From: an uncultured Candidatus Melainabacteria bacterium
GTDB lineage: Bacteria > Cyanobacteriota > Vampirovibrionia > Gastranaerophilales > Gastranaerophilaceae
Direction of reading: 5' to 3'
Length of the DNA stretch: 64,000 bases
NCBI GenBank assembly: GCA_934718135.1
Contig: CAKUZW010000003.1
Coordinates: 1 to 64,000 of the forward strand
Shown one piece after another: positions 1-7,130 of the stretch (position 1 is its first letter; each line of letters starts with the position of its first letter). The position numbers and the translations under genes were made by a program. The notes under the pieces are model-generated. The model searched no databases. It was not told the DNA's origin and saw nothing but the letters and a program-made list of their open reading frames with translations.

Positions 1-74
1 AATTTGTTAGGGATTACTACGTCACTTCGTACTAACTTTTAACCTTTTTGTTCAACATTGTGACTCGTAATGAC
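1..74 (+). repeat. Dispersed repeat family A, copy 1 (74 bp)
   Basis: It starts aatttgtta and ends gtaatgac. The copy at 235-308 is nearly identical and 4190-4263 is a diverged copy; all span exactly 74 bp. The inner ends are imperfect inverted repeats (ggattactacgtcac against gtgactcgtaatgac), so it can fold and looks like a small non-autonomous element. Confidence 0.8.
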
Positions 75-145
75 ATGACTTTATGTTTGCAGATTCTTCG
101 GGCTATCGCCCTCAGGATGACGTGTAACGCCTCCAAATTCCACCA

Positions 146-218
146 TGTCATTGCGAACGGGTTTTGAGAAGTTATTTTTCAAGTTAGACAATAGTCTCCA
201 GTGTCGCAATCCCTGACA
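146..218 (+). repeat. Dispersed repeat family B, copy 1 (73 bp)
   Basis: It is bounded by TGTCA and TGACA and carries TGTCATTGCGAACGGG at the left and GTCGCAATCCCTGACA at the right, which are imperfect terminal inverted repeats. Three further copies (3812-3884, 18845-18917, 61710-61782) have exactly the same length. Confidence 0.85.
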
Positions 219-234
219 AGTTTCACCATTACCT

Positions 235-308
235 AATTTGTTAGGGATTACTACGTCACTTCGTACTAACTTTTAACCTTTTTGTTCAACATTGTGACTC
301 GTAATGAC
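235..308 (+). repeat. Dispersed repeat family A, copy 2 (74 bp)
   Basis: Nearly identical to bases 1-74. It follows the family B copy after a 16-base linker, so A and B form a composite unit here. Confidence 0.85.
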
Positions 309-466
309 ATGTATATTATATTTTGTAAAGAACCTATTTCCTTGTTCCTTCTTCCTTATTCCCTTAAAAATTACCCTTCATTTAATATTACCTTTTGTCA
401 ATATTATCTACACATGTATAGTTAATTATCAAAGCCAAACTACCTAATATTAAATTGGTGAACGAA

Positions 467-672
467 ATGAAGACAAAAAAAGAATTATTAGGTTTAAGAA
501 TTAAAGAATTTAGAGAAAAATTCTTGATAATCTTGACGTTACTTATGAAGAAATTTTCAATTTTAAACACTTGGTGCCTAAAGAAGAACTTATCTGTAAA
601 ATAAACTCAAAACTAGATAATTTGCCAAATTCAAAACTAAAATTTATTTACAGCATTGTGAACGAGATTTGA
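467..672 (+). pseudogene. Remnant of a small XRE-type regulator
   Basis: From ATG 467 the frame encodes MKTKKELLGLRIKEFREK, matching the first helix of the intact regulator at 27496 (LLGRRIRELRK). The helix-turn-helix core is absent. A second frame then resumes with ILDNLDVTYEEIFNFK and continues to the stop at 670-672, matching that protein's later part (IAETLDVEVYELYMFN) and its C-terminal extension. About 36 codons are missing and the two remnants are out of frame, so no DNA-binding protein can be made; the first frame stops at 602-604. Like its intact relatives it sits in a repeat-rich region. Its 3' end overlaps the end of the convergent aminotransferase gene. Confidence 0.7.
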
Positions 673-1866
673 GGAAGTATTTAATCCATATTCGTTTCGA
701 ACAAATGCTCTCAAATTAACAAGTGAACGTCTTACTTTTTCAGTTTTTAGGCAATATGAAACCCTAAAATGTCCACCACATCCGAAACTATCACTCGGGA
801 CAAAAATCAAATCATATTTTTTCGCTTTTTCGCAGAAAATATTTGCATCATTTTCTAATGCTTTAGGAAACATATAAAAAGTTCCGTTCGGTTCAACACA
901 ATCAAAACCAAGATTTTTGAATTCGTTGTATAAAATATTTTTATTCGTTTCATATACAGATAAATCTGCAGTCTTATCCAGAACAGGAATTATGGCTCTT
1001 TGGATAATTGATGATGGGCAATTGTGACCAATTCCACGAGAAATTTGAACACACATCGGTGCAATGAGTTCTGAATCCGTACATTTTGGATTTACTGCAA
1101 GATAGCCAATTCTTTCCCCCGGGACAGATAAAGATTTAGAAAATGAATAACAAGAAAGTGTATTATCATAATATTTAGAAATATAAGGACATTTTTTGTT
1201 TTCAAAAACAATTTCTCTATACGGTTCATCAGAAATTATAAAAATATCATGCCCGTATTCTTTTTGTTTTTGGTAAAGAAGTTCACAAAGCTTGATTATT
1301 GTATCCTCGCTATAAATCACTCCTGTCGGATTGTTTGGAGAATTTATCAGGATTGCTGAAACTTTTGGAGTCAACATTTGTTCAAATTTTTCAAAATTAA
1401 TTTGAAAACTATCTGTATCCGGTTCAACAACTTTTAAAACTCCACCAGAAATTCCAACATAAGGTTTGTACTCCGGAAAAAATGGGGCAAAAGTAATCAC
1501 TTCATCCCCCGGTTTTGTCGCAACACGCAAAGCATGAGCAATTGCACTTGTAGCACCGGCAGTCATAAAAATATGCTCTGTTTTATAATTCATGTCAAAT
1601 CTTTTATTCAAAGACTCCGCAATAGCTTCTCGTGCTTCAAAAATTCCAAGATTTGGGCTGTATTGGTGAATATGTTCAGAATCCTCATTCAACAACCTGA
1701 TAATTTCATCATTAAACTCTTTTGGTACAGGAACGGAAGGATTGCCCAAACTATAGTCAAAAACATTGTCATAACCGATTTCATTTCCCCTATTCACTGC
1801 ATATTGAAACATATTACGAATTACGGATTTTTGATTAAGCATTGCTTTATAGTCAGTAAATTGCAT
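637..1866 (-). CDS. PLP-dependent aminotransferase, class I/II
   Basis: A fold-type I aminotransferase of about 409 residues that would act in the cytosol on an amino acid not identifiable from sequence. Visible signatures are the substrate/PLP-contact motif NSPNNPTG, an ISDEPYRE segment holding the PLP-ring aspartate, and the Schiff-base lysine in SFSKSLSVPGERIGY. The ATG at 1866 is preferred over a GTG four codons upstream because aaggtg lies 9 nt before it. The last ~14 residues (after RNEYGLN) look like an unconserved tail running over the convergent XRE remnant. It is transcribed alone, divergently from tpiA. It could be an aspartate- or alanine-type enzyme; the family assignment is firm, the substrate is not. 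Confidence 0.85.
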   Translation of the reverse strand: MQFTDYKAMLNQKSVIRNMFQYAVNRGNEIGYDNVFDYSLGNPSVPVPKEFNDEIIRLLNEDSEHIHQYSPNLGIFEAREAIAESLNKRFDMNYKTEHIFMTAGATSAIAHALRVATKPGDEVITFAPFFPEYKPYVGISGGVLKVVEPDTDSFQINFEKFEQMLTPKVSAILINSPNNPTGVIYSEDTIIKLCELLYQKQKEYGHDIFIISDEPYREIVFENKKCPYISKYYDNTLSCYSFSKSLSVPGERIGYLAVNPKCTDSELIAPMCVQISRGIGHNCPSSIIQRAIIPVLDKTADLSVYETNKNILYNEFKNLGFDCVEPNGTFYMFPKALENDANIFCEKAKKYDLIFVPSDSFGCGGHFRVSYCLKTEKVRRSLVNLRAFVRNEYGLNTSSNLVHNAVNKF

Positions 1867-2001
1867 ATTTATTAACACCTTATTTTTAGAAACACACTTT
1901 ATAGTGGTAATAATATTACTAAATATTATTTATTGCCAAAATGTAAAGATAAATTACCGAAAAACAAACAAATTCAAATCCGACATTCCCCACTTGTTCT
2001 C

Positions 2002-2030
2002 TTGCACTAAATTTTTGTTTAAGATAATAT
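2002..2030 (+). promoter_or_regulatory. Sigma-70-type promoter of tpiA
   Basis: TTGCAC (2002-2007) and TATA-like TAATAT (2025-2030) are separated by exactly 17 bp and lie about 40 bp before the tpiA start, with an aaaaggag ribosome site between. Confidence 0.6.
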
Positions 2031-2068
2031 ACCTTGTGTATTAGTGGTACTAAAAAGGAGATTAGACT

Positions 2069-2863
2069 ATGTCAAGAAAACCAATTATTGCAGGAAACTG
2101 GAAAATGAATTTACTTCAAGCTGATGCTAAAGCTTTATATGAAGGAATTAAATCATTTGTAGATAAATTTGATGCACCTCAATTACCTACAGTTGTTATC
2201 GCACCTGTATTCACATCTTTAAACCAAGTTGCTGAAATTCCATGCAACTGCGGATGTGGAGAATCTAAATTGTATGTTGCAGCACAAAACTGCCACTGGG
2301 AAAAATCTGGTGCTTTCACTGGTGAACTTTCTGTTGAAATGTTGAAAGATGCAGGTTGCTCTTTCGTAATCATCGGACACTCTGAAAGAAGACAATATTT
2401 CTCAGAAACAGATGAAATGATTAACAAAAAAGCAAAAGCTATTTTGGCTGGTGGCTTAATCCCAATCATCTGCTGTGGTGAAACTTTAGAACAAAGAGAA
2501 TCAGGTGTAACTGACTCTCACATCGCATCTCAAATCAGAGCTGCATTAGATGGTATTTCTTCAGAAGATATCGCAAAATCAGTTATCGCTTACGAACCAA
2601 TTTGGGCTATCGGAACCGGAAAATCTTGTGATTCTGATGAAGCTAACAGAGTTATCAAAATGATTCGTGGAGTTGTTGCAGAAATCGCTGGTTCACAAGC
2701 TGCTGACTCTATCAGAATTCTTTACGGTGGTTCAGTAAAACCTGCTACAATCGAAGAACAAATGTCAAAATCTGATATTGACGGTGCTTTGATTGGTGGA
2801 GCTTCTCTAAAAGCTGATAGCTTCAACGAAATCATTGAAAAAACAATGAAAGTTGCTGTTTAA
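2069..2863 (+). CDS. tpiA: Triosephosphate isomerase
   Basis: Interconverts dihydroxyacetone phosphate and glyceraldehyde 3-phosphate in glycolysis. The N-terminal GNWKMN carries the catalytic-site Asn and Lys, the electrophilic His is in IIGHSERR, the general base Glu is in AYEPIWAIGTGK (which also contains the flexible loop 6), and the phosphate-binding ILYGGSV and GALIGGASL segments follow. At 264 residues it is slightly longer than the usual ~250; an extra Cys-rich stretch (CNCGCGESK, near residues 59-67) accounts for the difference. AAGGAG lies 8 nt before ATG. It is monocistronic, with its own promoter and a terminator at 2913-2942. Confidence 0.97.
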   Translation: MSRKPIIAGNWKMNLLQADAKALYEGIKSFVDKFDAPQLPTVVIAPVFTSLNQVAEIPCNCGCGESKLYVAAQNCHWEKSGAFTGELSVEMLKDAGCSFVIIGHSERRQYFSETDEMINKKAKAILAGGLIPIICCGETLEQRESGVTDSHIASQIRAALDGISSEDIAKSVIAYEPIWAIGTGKSCDSDEANRVIKMIRGVVAEIAGSQAADSIRILYGGSVKPATIEEQMSKSDIDGALIGGASLKADSFNEIIEKTMKVAV

Positions 2864-2912
2864 TTTTTAAATAACAGAAACTAAAAAAGATTGATTGACA
2901 GTCGAAAAGATG

Positions 2913-2942
2913 AAGTCCCAAGTTTTTAAAAACTTGGGACTT
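2913..2942. terminator. Bidirectional terminator between tpiA and a prepilin gene
   Basis: A perfect 30-bp palindrome (15-bp arms, aagtcccaagttttt and its complement) gives A/T-rich tails on both strands. It lies between two converging genes and can serve both. Confidence 0.85.
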
Positions 2943-2951
2943 TGTTTATGC

Positions 2952-4028
2952 TTATTTTTTTCTTAAATAATCCATATTTCCAAAAGTTACAACATAATAC
3001 GCACAACCTGTACCATTTCCGCTCATTTTGCATGAATATTTGTAAGGTGTTCCACTATTTGGAGCACCTTCTAATAACAAACCTTTTCCCTCGTAATATC
3101 TCATCATAAACAAATCTCTTCCTATTACATTGGGCTTAGCGGGTCCATTTGTATCAACCTTGAAAGACATTATCATCCCTGCATCATATAAAGGTTTTTC
3201 CGCCTCAGGCATAACAAACCGGAAAGTTATCGCTGAACCATTTAGTAAGATCATCTTATATTCATAAGGGATATTCGCCAAATTATAACTTTCTTTTTTG
3301 TCTAGTGAGACATAATTTTCTTTAGGAAAACAAGTACCTCTCTCATCATTAACCCCACAATCTGTTGCCAGTTTTAGGTATTTTTTCAAGATAGCACCAC
3401 CTTTTTCAGTAGTTTCAGGAGTTGCTGCATGTAAGCCCCACTCCTCAGGTAAACCTTCTTCTTGACTTGCAGATTTCAAAGCCTGAGAAAGAATTGAATA
3501 AGTTTCTTTTAGTTTCACAACCGTTTGTTTTTCATAATACTTTTGCATAAGAGTTGGAATAGTCATTGCTGCGACTATACCAATTATACCAAGGGTGATT
3601 AAAACCTCAGCTAATGTGAAAGCTACTTTCTTTTTAGGGAAAAAGGAAATAGGGAAATAAGGGAATAAGTTCGTTAAGGTTTTATTAATTACGTCATTCT
3701 GAGCGTAAGCGAAGAATCTATATTCAAGTGTTTGTAGATACTTCGGACTATCGTCCTCAGTATGACGTGTAACATTGTTATCCTGAACTCGTTTCAGGTT
3801 CTCTTTCACCATGTCATTGCGAACGGGTTTTGGAAAATTGTTTTTCAGATTAGGCAATAGTCTCCAGTGTCGCAATCCCTGACAAGTTTTATCATTGTCT
3901 AATTTGTTAAATTTAAATAGACTCTGAATCACCGCACTCGCACTAAACGGATACGGCTCCGCCTTAATGCTTGAGCTCGTGCTGTTCAGAGTGACATTGG
4001 TGTAATTCGTTTTATTGTTATCTTTCAT
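2952..4028 (-). CDS. Type IV pilin-like protein with a 136-residue repeat-derived leader
   Basis: The mature part begins at FTLAEVLITLGIIGIVAAMT, a class III (prepilin) signal with Glu at +5 and cleavage after KKKVA. A soluble domain follows with the signature DTNGPAKPNVIGRDLF. The ATG at 4028 is chosen because aaagga lies 8 nt upstream (gaaaggatgtaaaaATG) and its first residues (MKDNN...NVTLN) match other prepilin leaders here. Between this start and the cleavage site lie about 136 residues encoded almost wholly by dispersed repeats, including a family B copy read in frame (TCQGLRHWRLLPNLKNN). Normal leaders are 4-30 residues. Prepilin peptidase would remove this part if it is tolerated. The gene converges on tpiA. 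Whether the long precursor is processed is unknown. Confidence 0.8.
   Translation of the reverse strand: MKDNNKTNYTNVTLNSTSSSIKAEPYPFSASAVIQSLFKFNKLDNDKTCQGLRHWRLLPNLKNNFPKPVRNDMVKENLKRVQDNNVTRHTEDDSPKYLQTLEYRFFAYAQNDVINKTLTNLFPYFPISFFPKKKVAFTLAEVLITLGIIGIVAAMTIPTLMQKYYEKQTVVKLKETYSILSQALKSASQEEGLPEEWGLHAATPETTEKGGAILKKYLKLATDCGVNDERGTCFPKENYVSLDKKESYNLANIPYEYKMILLNGSAITFRFVMPEAEKPLYDAGMIMSFKVDTNGPAKPNVIGRDLFMMRYYEGKGLLLEGAPNSGTPYKYSCKMSGNGTGCAYYVVTFGNMDYLRKK
3812..3884 (+). repeat. Dispersed repeat family B, copy 2 (73 bp), inside a prepilin leader
   Basis: It has the same ends (TGTCA...TGACA) and length as the copy at 146-218, but lies within the coding region of the prepilin leader and is read through without a stop on the minus strand. 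Confidence 0.85.
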
Positions 4029-4189
4029 TTTTACATCCTTTCTTTTTTGTTCTAAATGGGGGTTCGGGGGCTTTGCCCCTGATGACTCGAGCCATTTAAT
4101 CATTCGTGTTTTTCTTTTTCGGTTCCACTTTTTCTTTTTTCTTCGAAACAAAAAAGAAAAAGTGATCAAAAGAATTTGTCTATTTGCAT

Positions 4190-4263
4190 AATTTGTTATG
4201 GATTACTACGTCACTCTGTGTAGACTTTTGCACTTCTTGTTCAACATTGTGACTCGTAATGAC
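4190..4263 (+). repeat. Dispersed repeat family A, copy 3 (74 bp, diverged)
   Basis: It aligns end to end with bases 1-74 with several substitutions in the middle; the inverted ends and the length are kept. Confidence 0.75.
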
Positions 4264-4320
4264 ATGGTTTAGTGTTTGTAGATCCTTCGGCTAAAGCCTC
4301 AGAATGACGACTATTGAGGT

Positions 4321-4468
4321 GTCACCCTGAACAGCACGAGCGATAGCGAAGTGCGTGATTCAGGGTCTATCCATTTGATTGGTTAATAAATCAACATTGA
4401 TAGATTCTGAATAGCAAGAAAATTTAGTGCTCATACTTCACACAAATTTTCTAAGCTTTCAGAATGAC
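4321..4468 (+). repeat. Dispersed repeat family C, copy 1 (148 bp)
   Basis: It is bounded by GTCACCCTGA and TCAGAATGAC. It contains two potential hairpins: CACCCTGAA pairing with TTCAGGGT, and TTCTGAATAGC..GAAAATTT pairing with AAATTTTC..GCTTTCAGAA. Copies at 19027-19174 and 61920-62067 have identical length. Confidence 0.85.
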
Positions 4469-4501
4469 ATTAGTGTGATTCATTTTATTTTTATTTTTCA
4501 T
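4451..4501 (-). pseudogene. Orphan prepilin leader fragment (16 codons)
   Basis: An aaagga ribosome site (4511-4516) is followed by ATG at 4501 and a short frame MKNKNKMNHTNVILKA before a stop. This closely resembles the starts of the prepilins at 4028 (MKDNNKTNYTNVTLN) and 27330 (MEKNNSSTNNTNVILN). No prepilin signal or pilin body follows; the frame runs straight into a family C repeat. It reads as the surviving 5' end of a lost prepilin gene. Confidence 0.55.
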
Positions 4502-4603
4502 ACTTATATATCCTTTCTTTTATTACGTAATGAATTTATTCTCCTATTCCCTTATTACTTTAAAGATAAACACGTTTTGCCAATTCATATACCTCCTAAT
4601 TAC

Positions 4604-4617
4604 ACTATTATAATAGT
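4604..4617. promoter_or_regulatory. Palindromic operator candidate upstream of XRE gene
   Basis: ACTATTATAATAGT is a perfect 14-bp palindrome. Its right half continues into AATAGTATA (4612-4620), which is repeated at 4635-4643, 23 bp downstream and just before the XRE start. Such paired sites are typical of autoregulated XRE repressors, but binding here is inferred. Confidence 0.4.
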
Positions 4618-4653
4618 ATAGAATACACATTGTCAATAGTATAAAATTTGACT

Positions 4654-4881
4654 ATGTCAAATTATGTTGAGGTTTTGAAAAAAATTGGACTTAATTTTCG
4701 AGTAGAAAGAACCAAAAGAAGCCTTTCACAAGAAAAGTTCGCGGAGATTGCAAATGTCCACACAAACTATATTGGCAAAGTTGAACGCGGAGAACAAAAT
4801 CTTACAATTCGGAAAATAGTTGATTTGGCAAATTCTCTTGATATACCTGTTACTAAAATCTTAAATCTCTCATCTCATTAA
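4654..4881 (+). CDS. Small XRE-family helix-turn-helix regulator
   Basis: A 75-residue single-domain DNA-binding protein of the Cro/C1 type. The five-helix core is visible: RVERTKRSLSQEKFAE (helices 1-2), a recognition-helix region NVHTNYIGKVERGE, and TIRKIVDLANSLDIPVTKIL. There is no C-terminal effector domain. ATG 4654 is taken as the start; no ribosome site is visible and an AT-rich TATAAAAT lies only 6-8 nt upstream, so the message may be leaderless. It lies between prepilin genes: one divergent (start 4028, across repeats) and four downstream in the same direction. A role as regulator of these genes is inferred from position. Confidence 0.85.
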   Translation: MSNYVEVLKKIGLNFRVERTKRSLSQEKFAEIANVHTNYIGKVERGEQNLTIRKIVDLANSLDIPVTKILNLSSH

Positions 4882-4902
4882 ATATATTATTGTTAGCCAC
4901 TC

Positions 4903-4931
4903 TTGAAAAGAATACAAAAAAGTTGTATAAT
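4903..4931 (+). promoter_or_regulatory. Promoter of the four-gene prepilin array
   Basis: TTGAAA (4903-4908) and TATAAT (4926-4931) with a 17-bp spacer lie about 40 bp before the first prepilin gene; a second TATAAT follows at 4937-4942. This places the array under its own strong promoter, separate from the XRE gene. Confidence 0.6.
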
Positions 4932-4971
4932 TTATGTATAATACGTATTTAAAGAATAGGATTTTAAGAGT

Positions 4972-5577
4972 ATGAGGAAAGCCCTTACGATTGGTGAATT
5001 ATTGATTACAATGACAGTTATTGGTGTTATTGCAGTCCTTGTTTTGCCATCTTTAATAAAAGATTATCACTCCAAAATATATACAACCAAACTCAAAAAA
5101 GTATATGAAACTTTAACAGATGCTATGGATAGGGCTTGTATTGACAATAATGTCACCTATTTTAACCAAACATCTTATGTTGCTGGCGGGGCAGATAATT
5201 TTAGTGCTCAAATAGAATTTATAAAAAAATACTTTAAACTATATAGTAGAGGTAATACCAGTTCTTTTGCGAACTCCTACAGAACAATCAATGGTAGCGA
5301 TAACAACGGAAGTGCCGCTGCAATAACAGGAACCAAAGCAAAACTCCAAGGTGGAGAAGCTTTAGCACTATCTTGTGAAACTACATCTTTATGCACCGTT
5401 ATTGTTGATATAAATGCCTCTTCCGGGCCTAATATAGGAGGAAGAGATTTATTTATTTTTAAAATTGACACAACTAAAAATACGATTATTGATGAGGGGG
5501 CAGATTGCGGAAGCGACAATATCGGCACCGGTTGTTTAGCAAGAATTATACAAGATAATTGGACAATGAAATACTAA
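4972..5577 (+). CDS. Type IV pilin-like protein, array member 1
   Basis: A 201-residue prepilin with a four-residue leader (MRKA) and the N-terminal helix LTIGELLITMTVIGVIAVLV; Glu is at +5, but the usual Phe at +1 is Leu. The soluble part carries DINASSGPNIGGRDLF, the family signature, and two late Cys in CGSDNIGTGC that could form a disulphide loop. It ends WTMKY, aligning with the GWKMNY ends of the next two genes. It is the most divergent and shortest of the four tandem paralogues and the first gene after the promoter at 4903-4931. It would be inserted in the inner membrane and assembled into a pilus or pseudopilus; no assembly genes are in the window. Confidence 0.85.
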   Translation: MRKALTIGELLITMTVIGVIAVLVLPSLIKDYHSKIYTTKLKKVYETLTDAMDRACIDNNVTYFNQTSYVAGGADNFSAQIEFIKKYFKLYSRGNTSSFANSYRTINGSDNNGSAAAITGTKAKLQGGEALALSCETTSLCTVIVDINASSGPNIGGRDLFIFKIDTTKNTIIDEGADCGSDNIGTGCLARIIQDNWTMKY

Positions 5578-5590
5578 TAAAAGGATTAAG

Positions 5591-6313
5591 ATGAAAAAAG
5601 CGTTTACATTATCAGAAATTTTAATAACATTGACGGTTGTTGGAGTCGTTGCGTCTTTGACAATTCCGCCGGTTATGAAAGATTATAAAAACAAATTATA
5701 CGTTTCAAAGTTAGAAAAAACTTATGCTCAGATATCTGATGCAATTATTGCAATCATGAATGATGAACATGTAGATGATTTTTATGCGACAAAAGCTGCT
5801 TCGACTCAGAATACAGAATGCAGCTCCGGTGGAGAATGTACCCAAGGATTAGGATATTTCTTAAACAAATATTTTGAACCAATTAAGAAAAATTGTGGTA
5901 AAGGTACTTCAAGATGCGTGCCAAAACCTGATGCAGAAGCTTACAAAAGTTTAAACGGTAATAATGTAGGAACCACTGCAAACGGAGATTATTGTGCTCA
6001 AACTGCACATGGAGCAACTATTTGTGGGCGTTATAATCCAAATAACAGATGTATGAGTATTTCTGTTGATGTTAACGGAGTAGACGGACCAAATATTACA
6101 GGAAGAGATTTATTTGCAATGGATATTCATGGCGATGGCTCTATTACTGATTACTTAAGCGGTTGCGGACATAGTGCAGATGGGAAAACTTCTATAGAAT
6201 CATCCGGCTGCGCTGCAACTAGATGCGGAAATATGGAAGGAAATAGCCCCAACTTGCAAGCTTGTGGTTGCTTATCAAGTGTTATGGACGCCGGTTGGAA
6301 AATGAATTACTAA
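5591..6313 (+). CDS. Type IV pilin-like protein, array member 2
   Basis: A 240-residue prepilin with a minimal leader (MKKA) followed by FTLSEILITLTVVGVVASLT. Cys-rich loops (CSSGGECTQG, CGKGTSRC, CGNMEG..) suggest several disulphides in the exported domain. The signature DVNGVDGPNITGRDLFAMD and the C-terminus GWKMNY are conserved. It follows member 1 by 13 bp with aaaggattaag before the ATG, so the two are co-transcribed. It shares NDEH..DFYAT, a GYFLNKYF block and the DYCAQT block with members 3 and 4, showing descent by tandem duplication. Confidence 0.88.
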   Translation: MKKAFTLSEILITLTVVGVVASLTIPPVMKDYKNKLYVSKLEKTYAQISDAIIAIMNDEHVDDFYATKAASTQNTECSSGGECTQGLGYFLNKYFEPIKKNCGKGTSRCVPKPDAEAYKSLNGNNVGTTANGDYCAQTAHGATICGRYNPNNRCMSISVDVNGVDGPNITGRDLFAMDIHGDGSITDYLSGCGHSADGKTSIESSGCAATRCGNMEGNSPNLQACGCLSSVMDAGWKMNY

Positions 6314-6329
6314 TTTTTAAAGGATAATT

Positions 6330-7115
6330 ATGAAAAAATTTTTTACAAAAAATAACGAAGCAACGTGTTCCCCACTTGTGGGGGAACCGAAATCTTTGAT
6401 TTCGATGGGTGGTAAGAAAAACGGTAACAAACTTATAGACTTATCAACTTATAGACTTATTGACTTCAAAAAACCAGCCTTTACTTTGTCCGAAGTATTA
6501 ATCACATTAGGAGTAATTGGGATTGTTGCAGTTTTAACTATCCCTCCTGTAATGAAGAATTATAGAAACAAACTTTATGCTTCTCAACTGGAAAAACTCT
6601 ACGCTCAAATTTTGGATTCAGTGCAAACAAGTATGCTTGATGAACATACCAGTAATTTTTACGAAACAATCGCTGCAAAAGATAACAGTTGTTCTGATGC
6701 CGCAAATGGAAAATGCGAAGAAGGTGCCGGATATTTCTTAAATAAATATTTTAAAATTTTAAAAAGAGATTGTGGAGCAGGCTCTTGCTATGCAAACGCC
6801 TATCAACAAATGGGTACAAGAAACAATGTAGATGATGTAATGGGCGGAGACTATTGTATTCAAACAACTGGTGCAGCTACAATTTGCATGAAAAAAGATA
6901 CCGATGAAGAAACCCAAAAAGTAACATATATTTTTAATGTAGATATCAATGGAATGGCAGAACCTAATGAAGCCGGAAGAGACGCATTTACAATGAAAGT
7001 CTTAGAAAGCGGAGCAATCAAAGATGTTAGTACATCTGTAACCGATTGCGGAGCACCAAGTGCCAAAGGTTGTTTGCTAAAAATAATGGATGACGGTTGG
7101 AAAATGAATTACTAA
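6330..7115 (+). CDS. Type IV pilin-like protein, array member 3, extended leader
   Basis: A 261-residue prepilin whose mature part starts FTLSEVLITLGVIGIVAVLT after KKPA. The leader is about 50 residues instead of four. The extra part is encoded by repeat-like DNA: an inverted 'ccccacttgtggggg' and tandem 'cttatagactta' units that also occur near 62090. The soluble domain has DINGMAEPNEAGRDAF, a CSDAANGKC loop and a GWKMNY end. The ribosome site aaaggataatt precedes the ATG, which confirms translation from the long-leader start. It is co-transcribed with its neighbours (16-bp gap). Confidence 0.85.
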   Translation: MKKFFTKNNEATCSPLVGEPKSLISMGGKKNGNKLIDLSTYRLIDFKKPAFTLSEVLITLGVIGIVAVLTIPPVMKNYRNKLYASQLEKLYAQILDSVQTSMLDEHTSNFYETIAAKDNSCSDAANGKCEEGAGYFLNKYFKILKRDCGAGSCYANAYQQMGTRNNVDDVMGGDYCIQTTGAATICMKKDTDEETQKVTYIFNVDINGMAEPNEAGRDAFTMKVLESGAIKDVSTSVTDCGAPSAKGCLLKIMDDGWKMNY

Positions 7116-7130
7116 TTTTAAAGGATAATT

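Larger units (their letters stand above)
1..466. other. Repeat-filled intergenic region, left edge
   Basis: No intact gene is seen here. The stretch is a mosaic of dispersed repeats that recur elsewhere in the window: two copies of a 74-bp element (1-74, 235-308), one copy of a 73-bp element (146-218), a short 'cttcgg...cctcaggatgacgtgtaac' unit near 93-127 (also near 3730-3775), and an AT-rich tract near 328-375 resembling one found near 3640, 14105, 18700, 19210 and 61660. The last ~70 bases lead into the XRE remnant and probably held its promoter. Confidence 0.75.

Noticed and set aside
388..570. Minus-strand 60-codon frame at the left edge
   Set aside because: It covers the promoter region and first half of the plus-strand XRE remnant, has no ribosome site and its sequence is AT-driven (runs of Asn, Phe, Ile).
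1..4468. The dispersed repeats as a CRISPR array
   Set aside because: Copies are scattered over the window without regular spacing or unique spacers, and no cas genes are present.
4427..4621. Plus-strand 64-codon frame upstream of the XRE gene
   Set aside because: It runs antisense through a repeat end, an orphan leader and the XRE promoter palindrome; hydrophobic composition reflects AT-rich DNA and no ribosome site is present.
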